Assembly (NCBI GenBank): GCA_020629695.1
Contig: JAHDCV010000025.1
Coordinates: 1-47,118 of the forward strand
Direction: 5' to 3'
Origin: Acidimicrobiales bacterium
GTDB taxonomy: Bacteria > Actinomycetota > Acidimicrobiia > Acidimicrobiales > SZUA-35
DNA: 47,118 bases
A model generated the notes under the pieces. The model worked only from the letters and a program-made list of their open reading frames with translations, ran no database searches and was not told the origin of the DNA. The stretch's first letter is position 1, and the number at the start of each line of letters is the position of its first letter. The translations under genes and the position numbers were made by a program. Positions 25,433 through 33,763 of the stretch are shown here, piece by piece.

Positions 25433-26722
25433 ATGTCCGATCGACGCGCCGCTCCCCGCCTCGTGCCACCGGCCGTGGCGGCGGGCTCGATCGGTGCGAC
25501 CGCGCAGCCGGTGATCGAGTCGACGAACGGGCACGTGTTGCGGCCGCTGGTCGACGCCGACGCACCACGAGTGATCGAGGCGTTCCGCGACCCCGACATC
25601 CAGTACTACTTCTCCGCGTCTCCCGACCGGGCGTTCGCCGAGGCGTGGATCGCGGAACGGCGAGCGGCGTGGGTGGCCGAGACCAACGCCACGTGGGCGA
25701 TCAGCGACGGCATCGACGGACCGCTGCTCGGTCGGGTGTCGTTGGACCTCGATCTCGCCGGCGGCGCCGGCGCCGTGGCCTACTGGATCGTGCCCGACTC
25801 GTCGGGGCGAGGACTCGCCGCCGCAGCGACACGATCGGTGGTGCAGTGGGCGCACGAGACCGGCCTCCATCGGGTCGCACTCGGCCACAAGCGCACCAAC
25901 ACCCGGTCCCGCCTGGTGGCCGAGCGATGTGGCTTCACCCTCGAAGGCACGCGTCGCGGGGCGGCCCGCCTGATCGACGGCCGCCACGACGCGTTGTTGT
26001 GGAGCCATCTGGACGGCGAGCCGGACCGGATCTCTGTCGGGGCGGGCGAGTTCGACTCCCCTCGACGGACAGCCCTGGTGTCGGGGCGGCCGAGGTCGAT
26101 CTCACCGGATGGACGACTCGGCAACGGCCACCTGCGGGCCTGCCCGCCGGCGATCGCCCGAGGCACCATCTCGTCGGGGGCCCAACCCGACCTCGCGCCG
26201 GGTCGGGGTCTGCGGGCCCGACCCTTCGTCGCCGACGACGCCGCCCGGGTGGTCGAGGCGTTCGCCGATCCCGACATCCGCTACTTCCACGGACGCGATC
26301 TCGACCTCGAGGGCGCCCGTCGGTGGATCGACGACGCCCACCACGGGTGGCAGGCCGAGCGGGTCGCCAACTGGGCCGTGGTCGACGCCGACCGGCCGGA
26401 CCGATTGCTCGGGCGCGTGAGCATGTCTCTCGCTCTCGCCGAAGGGCACGGTGAGGTCGGCTACTGGGTGCTGCCCGATGCCCGGGGGCGCGGCATCGCG
26501 ACGGCGGCCTGTCGTGCGGCGACCGCCTGGGCGCACACGCTCGGGCTGTACCGGGTGGAGCTCGAACATCATCCGTCGAACGAGCGGTCCCGCCGGGTCG
26601 CCGAACGCTGCGGTTTCACCTTCGAGTTCGTGAAGCGCTCGCATCACCGCATGGTCGACGGCACGAGCGACGCGTGGTTGTGGAGCCACCTGGTCGGTGA
26701 AGCGGACCGGCCGCCGACCTAG
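25433..26722 (+). CDS. tandem GNAT acetyltransferase (internal duplication)
   Basis: 429 residues made of two RimJ/RimL-like GNAT domains, about 30-205 and about 230-425. Both have the same order: FRDPDIQYY / FADPDIRYF, a trailing W-x-V/x-P-x-x-x-GRG acetyl-CoA loop, WAHETGLHRVAL / WAHTLGLYRVEL, then VAERCGFT in each, and a final LWSHL. The copies have clearly diverged. One domain may serve as a scaffold, or both may be active. The start is ATG 25433, divergent from the MerA-like gene. The TAG stop shares its CTAG with the stop of the convergent acyl-CoA dehydrogenase. Confidence 0.85.
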   Translation: MSDRRAAPRLVPPAVAAGSIGATAQPVIESTNGHVLRPLVDADAPRVIEAFRDPDIQYYFSASPDRAFAEAWIAERRAAWVAETNATWAISDGIDGPLLGRVSLDLDLAGGAGAVAYWIVPDSSGRGLAAAATRSVVQWAHETGLHRVALGHKRTNTRSRLVAERCGFTLEGTRRGAARLIDGRHDALLWSHLDGEPDRISVGAGEFDSPRRTALVSGRPRSISPDGRLGNGHLRACPPAIARGTISSGAQPDLAPGRGLRARPFVADDAARVVEAFADPDIRYFHGRDLDLEGARRWIDDAHHGWQAERVANWAVVDADRPDRLLGRVSMSLALAEGHGEVGYWVLPDARGRGIATAACRAATAWAHTLGLYRVELEHHPSNERSRRVAERCGFTFEFVKRSHHRMVDGTSDAWLWSHLVGEADRPPT

Positions 26723-27948
26723 TTCTTCGGCAGCTCCGAGAACGGGGTGTCCTTGGCCGGGCCGGGCTCCCGGGGCAGACCGAGGCCGCGTTCACCGATG
26801 ATGTTGCGCTGCACCTGATCGGTCCCGCCGTAGATGGCGGGGCCGGGTGAGAACATGATGATCTCCTGCACGAGCGAGGCGAAGTCGCCCTTGGTCGCCA
26901 GCGTCGCCTCGGCGCCCAGCACACTGGCACCGAGCTCCCGAGCCGATCGGTACAGATCACTCATCATCAACTTCGAGATGTTGGGGCTGGCCGAGCTGGC
27001 GCCCTTCGTCCGACCGCGCATCGCCGTCAGGCGATTGACCTCGGCGAGCATCCAGAACTTCGTGAAGTCGTCCCGCACCACCGGGTTGTCGAGCCGCCCG
27101 TTCTCCCGAGCCACCTCGGCGAGACGGCCCCAGAACTGCAGATTCGGGGCCGGTACGCCCGACTCGCTCCGCTGTCCGGCCTCGACGACGTCGCCGGCCC
27201 GCTTGCCGAGATTGCCGATGATCGTGCCCGGGTTCGTGCTGGCGAGTGGCACGGGATTCGCGCCGAGCGACATGCGCTCGAACATGAGGGTGTCGTTGGC
27301 GACCCGCCAGCCTCCACCGTTCTCCCCGATGAGATCGTCCACGCCGACCCGGCAGTCGTCGAGGAAGACCTCGTTGAAGATCGCTCGGCCGGTCATCTCG
27401 GTGAGGGGCCGGACATCGACCCCGTCCTGGGCCATGTCGAACGCGAAGTACGAGATGCCGCGGTGCTTCGGCGCGTCCGGGTCGGTCCGGGCGATGAGCA
27501 TGCCCTTGTTGGCGATCTGGCCGCCCGAGGTCCACACCTTCTGGCCGTTCACGACGAACTCCTCACCGTCGGCGACGGCCGAGGTCTGGATGCTGGCGAG
27601 ATCGGAGCCGGCGTTGGGCTCGGAGAAGAGCTGGCACCAGGCCTCGGTGCCGTTGAGGATCGGCTTCACGTGCCGGTCGATCTGTTCCTGGGTGCCGTTG
27701 GCGGCGATCGTGGGAGCGGCGAGCATCATGCCGAGCCCGGTGGGCGGGCCCATGGCGCCTGCGTCCTTGAGGGCCGTGCGGACGGCGGTGTTGCCGGCCC
27801 GGTCATAGCCACGGCCGCCGGCGTTCTCGGGGAGGGACGGATGGCTGTAGCCGGCGTCGGCCAGTCGTTGCCACCACTCCCCGACGGTCAGATCCGGGTC
27901 CCAGTTCTGTTCGACCCAGGCGGCGGCTTCGGTGGCGATCTCGCTCAT
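26719..27948 (-). CDS. acyl-CoA dehydrogenase
   Basis: 409 residues of the ACAD fold: N-terminal helices, a beta domain with FSEPNAGSDLASIQT (about 108-122) and VNGQKVWTSGG (flavin contacts), and a C-terminal helical domain ending IYGGTDQVQRNIIGERGLGLP. It removes two hydrogens from an acyl-CoA, passing electrons to ETF. Ending and length recall FadE proteins of the steroid or branched-chain type, but the substrate is open. The start is ATG 27948, with TACGAT 7 nt upstream. It is divergent from the zinc sensor gene. Confidence 0.9.
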   Translation of the reverse strand: MSEIATEAAAWVEQNWDPDLTVGEWWQRLADAGYSHPSLPENAGGRGYDRAGNTAVRTALKDAGAMGPPTGLGMMLAAPTIAANGTQEQIDRHVKPILNGTEAWCQLFSEPNAGSDLASIQTSAVADGEEFVVNGQKVWTSGGQIANKGMLIARTDPDAPKHRGISYFAFDMAQDGVDVRPLTEMTGRAIFNEVFLDDCRVGVDDLIGENGGGWRVANDTLMFERMSLGANPVPLASTNPGTIIGNLGKRAGDVVEAGQRSESGVPAPNLQFWGRLAEVARENGRLDNPVVRDDFTKFWMLAEVNRLTAMRGRTKGASSASPNISKLMMSDLYRSARELGASVLGAEATLATKGDFASLVQEIIMFSPGPAIYGGTDQVQRNIIGERGLGLPREPGPAKDTPFSELPKN

Positions 27949-27955
27949 GCAGCGG

Positions 27956-27961
27956 ATCGTA
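27956..27961 (-). promoter_or_regulatory. -10 element, leaderless acyl-CoA dehydrogenase promoter
   Basis: TACGAT on the minus strand, 7 nt before ATG 27948. It shares the roughly 100-nt divergent space with the zinc-sensor promoter. Confidence 0.5.
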
Positions 27962-28010
27962 GATCGCGGGGTGCGACGTGCCGAATCTGGATGCCTCGAA
28001 CGGCGCGGCC

Positions 28011-28059
28011 TTGACCGGCCCGAGTTGTGTCGATATCTTCAGACCTGTGCAGGTATCGA
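28011..28059 (+). promoter_or_regulatory. zinc-sensor promoter with overlapping dyad operator
   Basis: -35 TTGACC (28011-28016), a 17-nt spacer, and -10 TATCTT (28034-28039), with the GTG start 7 nt on. A 30-bp imperfect inverted repeat (28030-28059; outer arms TCGATA/TATCGA perfect, 11 of 15 pairs overall) covers the -10 and the start codon. This matches the place where an ArsR/SmtB dimer would repress its own transcription. Confidence 0.65.
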
Positions 28060-28433
28060 CTTCGTCCACCTCGTTCCATCGCCGCACCGCGCCGGAACTC
28101 GCCGCGATCGAGGCATCGCTTGTCGATCTCGACACTGCGGCCGAGCTGGCATCGCTGTTCCGGCTGCTCGGCGACCCGACCCGGGTCCGCATGCTGATGG
28201 CGCTGCGCGACGCCGAGGAGTTGTGCGTCTGCGATCTCGCCGCGGTCGTCGGCACGAGCGAAACCAAGGTGTCGCAGGGGCTCCGACTCCTCCGCACCGC
28301 CGGCGTCGTCCGGAACCGACGGGAGGGACGCAACATCCACTACCGACTCGACGACGACCACGTTCGGACGTTGCTCACCGTCTCGGCCGAGCACCTGGAA
28401 CACATGCTGCCGACATCGGCGGACACACCCTGA
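28047..28433 (+). CDS. ArsR/SmtB-family metal sensor (CzrA-like)
   Basis: 128 residues of winged-helix type. Helix 5 holds the zinc ligands D103-x-H105-x10-H116-x2-H119, the order of the alpha5 site in CzrA and SmtB, so zinc or cobalt is the likely effector. C60-x-C62 (ELCVCDL) in the recognition-side helix could form an additional alpha3-type site. DNA-recognition helix: SETKVSQGLRLLRTAG. The start is GTG 28047: a good promoter places its transcription start there, whereas a start at 27978 would lie upstream of that promoter. The stop overlaps the CDF start as TGATG. Confidence 0.92.
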   Translation: MQVSTSSTSFHRRTAPELAAIEASLVDLDTAAELASLFRLLGDPTRVRMLMALRDAEELCVCDLAAVVGTSETKVSQGLRLLRTAGVVRNRREGRNIHYRLDDDHVRTLLTVSAEHLEHMLPTSADTP

Positions 28434-29365
28434 TGGGCGCCGGACACGACCACAACCACGCTCCCTCCCTCGCCCGGGCCGGCGAGCGCCATCGCGGCCG
28501 CCTGACCGCGGCGTTCGCGATCATCGCCGTGTTCTTCGTCGTCGAGGCGATCGCCGGCGTGGTCTCGAACTCTCTGGCCCTCCTGTCGGACGCCGGTCAC
28601 ATGCTGACCGACGTCATCGGGCTCGGCATGGCCTTGGCCGCGATCCAGCTCGCCACCCGGTTCGAGCGGCGGGATCGGTCCGTGGCGACGGCACACACGT
28701 TCGGCGTCTACCGACTCGAGATCCTCGCCGCGTTCGTCAACGCCCTGTTGCTGTTCGGCGTGGCGATCTGGGTACTCGTCGAGGCCGTCCGGCGACTGTT
28801 CGAGCAGCCGGAGGTGCTCAGCACGACGATGCTGGTCGTCGCTGTGCTCGGCCTCACCGCCAACCTCGTGGCCTTCTGGCTGCTGCGGGAGGGTGCTGCG
28901 GAGTCGATCAACCTCGAAGGCGCCTACCTCGAGGTGCTCGCCGACACCATCGGCTCGGTCGGCGTGATCCTCGCCGCTCTCGGCGTGCGGTACCTCGGCT
29001 GGCAGTGGCTCGATCCGGTCATCGGTGCCGCGATCGGGCTCTGGATCCTGCCCCGTACGTGGCGTCTCGGCCGCAAGGCCGTGCACGTGTTGCTGCAGGC
29101 AGCGCCCGAACACGTCGACCTCGCCGCTCTGACCGCCGACCTCGAGAGCATCGACGACGTCACCGACGTGCACGACCTCCACGTCTGGACGCTCACCTCC
29201 GAGATGGACGCCGCCTCGGCCCACCTCATGACGGTCGACGGGGCGGATGCCCATGCCGTCCTGGATCGAGCGCGGGAGATCCTGCACGATCGATTCGGCA
29301 TCGATCACGGCACCTTCCAGGTCGAGCCCGAGTCACACGAGGGGTGCCACGACGCCACCTGGTGA
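28433..29365 (+). CDS. cation diffusion facilitator (Zn/Co efflux)
   Basis: 310 residues, six predicted transmembrane helices and a cytoplasmic C-terminal domain. A short His-rich N-terminus (HDHNH) may gather metal. The transport site in TM2 is intact: H56-x3-D60 (DAGHMLTD). In TM5 the usual H-x3-D is E-x3-D (YLEVLADT), an unusual first ligand that could change metal preference. The C-terminal VHDLHVWTL is the metal-sensing ferredoxin-like domain. Overlap with the sensor gene shows that metal-triggered derepression of the pump is the purpose of this operon. Confidence 0.93.
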   Translation: MGAGHDHNHAPSLARAGERHRGRLTAAFAIIAVFFVVEAIAGVVSNSLALLSDAGHMLTDVIGLGMALAAIQLATRFERRDRSVATAHTFGVYRLEILAAFVNALLLFGVAIWVLVEAVRRLFEQPEVLSTTMLVVAVLGLTANLVAFWLLREGAAESINLEGAYLEVLADTIGSVGVILAALGVRYLGWQWLDPVIGAAIGLWILPRTWRLGRKAVHVLLQAAPEHVDLAALTADLESIDDVTDVHDLHVWTLTSEMDAASAHLMTVDGADAHAVLDRAREILHDRFGIDHGTFQVEPESHEGCHDATW

Positions 29366-29374
29366 GCAGTCGGC

Positions 29375-31090
29375 TCAGCCGCCGCGGTGTTTGAAGCTGT
29401 CGCGACGGAAGCTGTAGAGCGCCTCGGGGTCGACGGCGACGTCGATCACCGCCGGCTTGCCACAGGCGAGGGCCGCCTCGATCGCCTCGCCGACCTCGGC
29501 CGTCGTCTCGGCCCGGAACCCGGCACCACCGTAGAGCTCGGCGATCTTGTCGAACGGCGGCGACGACACGTCGGCGCCGATGTAGCGGCCGTCGAAGAAG
29601 TCCCGCTGGTACGCCTTCTCCGCACCCCAGCACTGGTTGTTCATCACCACCGTGACCGTGTTGATCCCGTGGTCGACCGCGGTCGAGAGCTCCGACAGCG
29701 TCATCCCGAAGCCGCCGTCGCCCATCAGCGAGATCACCGGTCGATCCGGCATCGCGAGCTTCACACCGAGCCCGGCGGCGAACGAGAAACCGACGAGACC
29801 GAAGTCGAGCGGGGTGAAGAGGCTCTTCGGGTGCTCGTAGATCAATGCGTCGGTCGCCTGGAGACACATCGTGCCGGCGTCCATCGTGATGGCGGCCTCG
29901 GCGGGAATCGCACGACGAAGGGCCTTGAAGAGGCCGGACGGTTGCAGCGGCGTCGTCTCGACCGCGGCGGCGTCCCGCTCGGCGAGGAAGGTCGCTCGTT
30001 CGGTTTCGAACTCCTGCATCCAACGGAACGCCGCGCCCCGCTGGGCGCCGGCCGCCACGGCCTCGCAGAGCTGGCGGGCCACGGTCGGCGCGTCACCCCA
30101 GATCCCGATCTCGACATCGAAGAAGCGCCCGATCGCAGTCGGCTCGATCTCGACGTGGATGATCTTCGCCTCGGGGTTGAGATTGTCGTGGGTGTAGAAC
30201 GTCGAGTTGAAGCCGAGGCGGGTGCCGAGTGCGAGGATCACGTCGGCCTCCCGCACCAGCCGGGAGGCCACCGGGTTCCCGCGCGGCCCCATCTGGCCGG
30301 CGTTGCGGGGATGCGAGGCCGGGATGGCGTCGCCATGACCGGGTGAGGTCGCAACGGGGCAACCGAGCGCATCGGCGAGCTCGAGCACGACGCCGTGCCC
30401 CTCGGTGTCCTTGGTCCCGCCACCGGTCACGATCACGGGCCGATCGGCGGCGGTGAGCAGAGCCGCCGCCTCGGCGATCAGCGCCGCATCACCCGCCGGC
30501 ATCGACTGGTTGCGGTAGCGCTTCGGTGTCCGACCATCCGTGACGGGAGTCTGCGCCGACAGCACATCCCGCGGCAGGTTCACCTGCACCGGACCCTTCC
30601 GGGGCGACTGGGCGACGCGGAACGCCTCACGCATGATCTCCGCGACCCGATCGGCGGAGGGCACCGTCCACGTCTTCTTCGTGATCGAGGTGAACAGCGC
30701 CTGCTGGTCGACCTCCTGGAAGGCGTCTCGGTACACGTGCCCCGAGGCGAGCGAGCCGGCGATCGAGACGACGGGCGAATACGCCGCCTTCGCCTGGGCG
30801 AGGCCGGTCACGAGGTTGGTGGCGCCCGGACCGTTCTGTCCTGCGAGGATCACCCCGGTCCGCCCGGATGCCCGGGCGAACGCGTCGGCCATGTGGGTGC
30901 CGGTCCGCTCGTCGTGCACACCGATGAACGTGACGTCGTCGGCGTCATACAGGGCGTCGAACATCTCCATCGTGGCCGAGCCGATGAGGCCGAACACGTG
31001 GCTGACCCCCTCGTCCCGGAGGGCCGCGACCGCGGCCTGTCCGCCGGAATGGGTCGGTTCGGTCGACGGAGTCGAAGCTGGGTCGGTCAT
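29375..31090 (-). CDS. thiamine-diphosphate enzyme, acetolactate-synthase/sulfoacetaldehyde-acetyltransferase-like
   Basis: 571 residues in the three-domain TPP order: Pyr domain with GSATMEMFDAL and the catalytic Glu in HDERTGTHMAD, a central Rossmann domain, and a PP domain with MGDGGFGM and the closing NNQCW (about 27 residues later). The early GSA-x-M-x-x-x-D pattern recalls sulfoacetaldehyde acetyltransferase (Xsc) and its relatives rather than classic IlvB. The substrate is thus probably a 2-oxo acid or a sulfonated aldehyde. It is the last gene of the five-gene operon; its ATG overlaps the hydrolase stop (ATGA). Confidence 0.85.
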   Translation of the reverse strand: MTDPASTPSTEPTHSGGQAAVAALRDEGVSHVFGLIGSATMEMFDALYDADDVTFIGVHDERTGTHMADAFARASGRTGVILAGQNGPGATNLVTGLAQAKAAYSPVVSIAGSLASGHVYRDAFQEVDQQALFTSITKKTWTVPSADRVAEIMREAFRVAQSPRKGPVQVNLPRDVLSAQTPVTDGRTPKRYRNQSMPAGDAALIAEAAALLTAADRPVIVTGGGTKDTEGHGVVLELADALGCPVATSPGHGDAIPASHPRNAGQMGPRGNPVASRLVREADVILALGTRLGFNSTFYTHDNLNPEAKIIHVEIEPTAIGRFFDVEIGIWGDAPTVARQLCEAVAAGAQRGAAFRWMQEFETERATFLAERDAAAVETTPLQPSGLFKALRRAIPAEAAITMDAGTMCLQATDALIYEHPKSLFTPLDFGLVGFSFAAGLGVKLAMPDRPVISLMGDGGFGMTLSELSTAVDHGINTVTVVMNNQCWGAEKAYQRDFFDGRYIGADVSSPPFDKIAELYGGAGFRAETTAEVGEAIEAALACGKPAVIDVAVDPEALYSFRRDSFKHRGG

Positions 31091-32034
31091 GTCGGGGAAC
31101 TCCCGGAGTCGGTCTCGGGGCGAGAGATGTCGGATGAGTCGCCGGTGTCGAGTGCTCGGAGAAACGCCACGACGGGTCGGCAGAAGGCGGCGGGATCCTC
31201 GAGGATCCCGAGGTGTTGGCGGTCGGGCACGATCGTGCACGGGCAGTCGTCGAGTTGGCCGGCGATGGCCTCGGCCATCGCCGGGGTGGACCCGCTGTCG
31301 TTGGCGGAGGTCATCACCATCGCCGGGACGTCGAAGTGCAGCGACGGCTCGGTCAACTCCACGACTCCGTTCGCCAGCACCCAAGCGGCATCGGCGTAGC
31401 TGCCGTGGTCGACGCCGTGGCGCCAATGGGTGACGAGATCGATGACGTCGGGTCGATCGTCGATGAAGTCGGCGGTGAACCAACGACGGATGGCAGCGTC
31501 GAGCGTCGAGAGCGGATCGCCGTCGCGCACCGCCGCTGCCCGATCTTCGACGAGTGCCTGAGCGTCGGGCCCACGGTCGTGGGGCGAGTTGAGCACGGCG
31601 ATCGAGGCGACCCGCTCGGGTGCGTCCAGCACCACCCGCCGGTTGATCATGCCGCCGATGGAGAACCCGACGAGATGACCGGTGTCGGCACCCACGGCGT
31701 CGAGCACCTCGACCACCTGCGAAGCGAGGTCCGCCAGGGTGACCGGCCGGCGAGCCGGGTCGACGGGACTCGATCCGCCGTGTCCGAGCAGGTCGTAGGT
31801 GACGGTCGGCCGGTCGACGAAGAACGGAAGCGCCGTGTCCCACATGTCGCTCGAGAGCCCGAGGCCGTGGATCAGCACCGTGACCGGCTCTCCCTGTCGA
31901 AGTTCGGGTCCATGCACACGAAACGCCGTGCCACCCGGGGTTCGTCCGACACGATCCCCCTCCGCCACGTCCGACGATCCCGCGGGCAGATCGCCGTCGG
32001 GCGTCCGGTCAGACACCGGCCGGGTTCTCGACAT
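31087..32034 (-). CDS. alpha/beta hydrolase
   Basis: 315 residues from ATG 32034. Oxyanion HGLG (about 57-60), nucleophile elbow GFSIGG (Ser about 121), acid in the NDSGS segment and a late His in QHLGILE make a complete triad. Lid helices lie between. The family covers esterases, C-C hydrolases and dehalogenases; the operon suggests cleavage of a ring or side-chain intermediate. The start overlaps the upstream AA_synth gene; a GTG at 32040 or one at 32019 are alternatives. Confidence 0.82.
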   Translation of the reverse strand: MSRTRPVSDRTPDGDLPAGSSDVAEGDRVGRTPGGTAFRVHGPELRQGEPVTVLIHGLGLSSDMWDTALPFFVDRPTVTYDLLGHGGSSPVDPARRPVTLADLASQVVEVLDAVGADTGHLVGFSIGGMINRRVVLDAPERVASIAVLNSPHDRGPDAQALVEDRAAAVRDGDPLSTLDAAIRRWFTADFIDDRPDVIDLVTHWRHGVDHGSYADAAWVLANGVVELTEPSLHFDVPAMVMTSANDSGSTPAMAEAIAGQLDDCPCTIVPDRQHLGILEDPAAFCRPVVAFLRALDTGDSSDISRPETDSGSSPT

Positions 32035-32662
32035 CGCCACCCATCTCGGCCAGATCCTGGTAGCGGTTGCCGATCCGGTGGTGGGGGTTGCCGCCGATCG
32101 ACGCGCCGAGCCCGATGATGATCTCGTCCTCGGCCGGGGCGTCCGGCACCGTCACGTGGATGGTCTGATAGTGCGACCGCTGGCCACCGTCGTCTTTGTG
32201 CATCAGCGGGATCATGATCGGGCAACCCGCGGCGCCGCGGGTGTTGGTGAAAGCCAGGTAGGTCTTGGCGTTCACCGCCTCCCGATACTGATTGCCGAAC
32301 CAGAGGGTGTGGGTGAGCGCCTGGGCGTGTTCGACCTCACCGCCCATGCCGGTGACCGAGACCTTGCCGTAGCCCTCGACCGCGGTGGTCTCGGGTGTGG
32401 CACCCTCCGGGCCGTCGGCCGCGGCGAGCACCATGTCGGTGAGCAGCTTGCCGAGCACGGGCGCGTGCGACCGGATCTCCGGCCGGAGGTTCTCGACGAA
32501 CCCGCGACCGAACCATGGGTTCCGGATCACGGCGAGCGCCGTGATCAGTCGCGTCGGCTCCTCGAGCGGCGTGCCACCCTCCTCCATCGTCGTCTGGACG
32601 ATGGTGAGCGTGCGCCGAATCGTGGGCAGGGCGGCGGGGTTGGGTGTGGCGTTCTCCGTCAC
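32009..32662 (-). CDS. AA_synth (PF06684/DUF1185) family protein
   Basis: 217 residues. Blocks match this family: RRTLTIVQTTMEEGG at the start, AVIRNPWFGRGFVENL, VTGMGGEVEHAQALTHT, a GCPIMIPLMHKD segment, and VPDAPAEDEIIIGLG near the end. Its biochemical function is not established, although the family name says amino-acid synthesis. Its place between a flavin oxidoreductase and a hydrolase argues for a catabolic role. The start is GTG 32662, 12 nt after the preceding stop. Confidence 0.82.
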   Translation of the reverse strand: MTENATPNPAALPTIRRTLTIVQTTMEEGGTPLEEPTRLITALAVIRNPWFGRGFVENLRPEIRSHAPVLGKLLTDMVLAAADGPEGATPETTAVEGYGKVSVTGMGGEVEHAQALTHTLWFGNQYREAVNAKTYLAFTNTRGAAGCPIMIPLMHKDDGGQRSHYQTIHVTVPDAPAEDEIIIGLGASIGGNPHHRIGNRYQDLAEMGGDVENPAGV

Positions 32663-32674
32663 AGGGACCGTCTT

Positions 32675-33739
32675 TCAGACTGCGACGCCGGCATCCGCCG
32701 ACGACGTTGCGAACCGGGGCATGACCTCGTCGATGAACAGCTCGAGCGAGCGTCGCTGGGCGCCCATGTCGAGCCCCATCGAGGCGTAGTAGATGAACGC
32801 GTCGACGCCGATCGACTCGTACTGGCGGAGCTTGTCGACCACCGTCGCCGGGGAACCGAACATCAGGTTCTCCTCGAGCATCACGGGGTCGACACGAACG
32901 TTGCCCTCGAGCTCCTCGAAGGGGATCCGGTCGGGGAAGCCGTTGCGGACCTCGCCCTTCTTCAACATGAGGTTGCCGAACATGCCCAACACGTTGCGGA
33001 TGGCGTCCATCGACGCCGCGCGGTCGGCTTCGTTCTCGTAGACCGCGGTGTGACGCATCATGGCGAACCGGCCCGACCAGTCGGGGTTGTGGGTCGCGAT
33101 CGCCTCGTCGAGTTGTGCCCGGTACTTCTCGGCCTCGGAGAACGGGTGGGTCAGCGGCCACGACATGACGTGGCAGTCGTGCTGCACCGCGTGATCGAAC
33201 GTCGTCGGCGACCGTGCGGCGACCCAGAACGGCACGTCGGCCTGGACCGGCTTCGGGCACGACGTCGCCGTCGGGAACGACCAGAACTCACCGTCGTGAT
33301 CGACGTCGCCGGCCCACAAGGCCTTGACGAGCGGCAACATCTCGCGCATGTACCGGTGACCGTCCGACTGGGCGAGGCCGGGCTGCATCCGGTCGAACTC
33401 ACGCTGGTAGGCGCCGGAGCCGAGGCCGAGTTCGAGACGACCGCCGGACAAGACATCGACGAGGGCGGCCTCACCAGCGAGACGGATGGGATGCCAGTAC
33501 GCCGAGTTGGCGACACCGCAGCCGAGTCGGATCCGATCGGTGTGGTCGGCCCACCACGTCATCAGGTGGAACGGGTTCGGGGCGATCGTCATCTCGAGTG
33601 CGTGATGCTCGGCGGCCCACACGATCTCGAATCCCGCCCGGTCGGCGAGCTGGACCATCGCGAGGGTGTGGTCGCGCACCGCCCGGATGTCGGTGGTGTC
33701 GTCCATTCGCTCGAGGTTGATGGCGAGGTGGAACTTCAT
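32675..33739 (-). CDS. luciferase-like (LLM) flavin-dependent oxidoreductase
   Basis: 354 residues, TIM-barrel bacterial-luciferase fold. The AEHH motif (about 43-46) near the N-terminus, the GGRLELGLGSGA phosphate-binding segment and the C-terminal GSPATVVDKLRQY are typical. Such enzymes use reduced FMN or F420 from a partner; no flavin reductase is in the operon. It probably oxygenates or oxidises the substrate that the neighbouring aldehyde dehydrogenase then processes. It follows aldh by 24 nt. Confidence 0.86.
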   Translation of the reverse strand: MKFHLAINLERMDDTTDIRAVRDHTLAMVQLADRAGFEIVWAAEHHALEMTIAPNPFHLMTWWADHTDRIRLGCGVANSAYWHPIRLAGEAALVDVLSGGRLELGLGSGAYQREFDRMQPGLAQSDGHRYMREMLPLVKALWAGDVDHDGEFWSFPTATSCPKPVQADVPFWVAARSPTTFDHAVQHDCHVMSWPLTHPFSEAEKYRAQLDEAIATHNPDWSGRFAMMRHTAVYENEADRAASMDAIRNVLGMFGNLMLKKGEVRNGFPDRIPFEELEGNVRVDPVMLEENLMFGSPATVVDKLRQYESIGVDAFIYYASMGLDMGAQRRSLELFIDEVMPRFATSSADAGVAV

Positions 33740-33763
33740 CGAAGGATCCTTCCGAAGCGATGC

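Noticed and set aside
27978-28046. N-terminal extension of the zinc sensor
   Set aside because: The good -35/-10 pair lies inside it, so the transcript would start after this extension.
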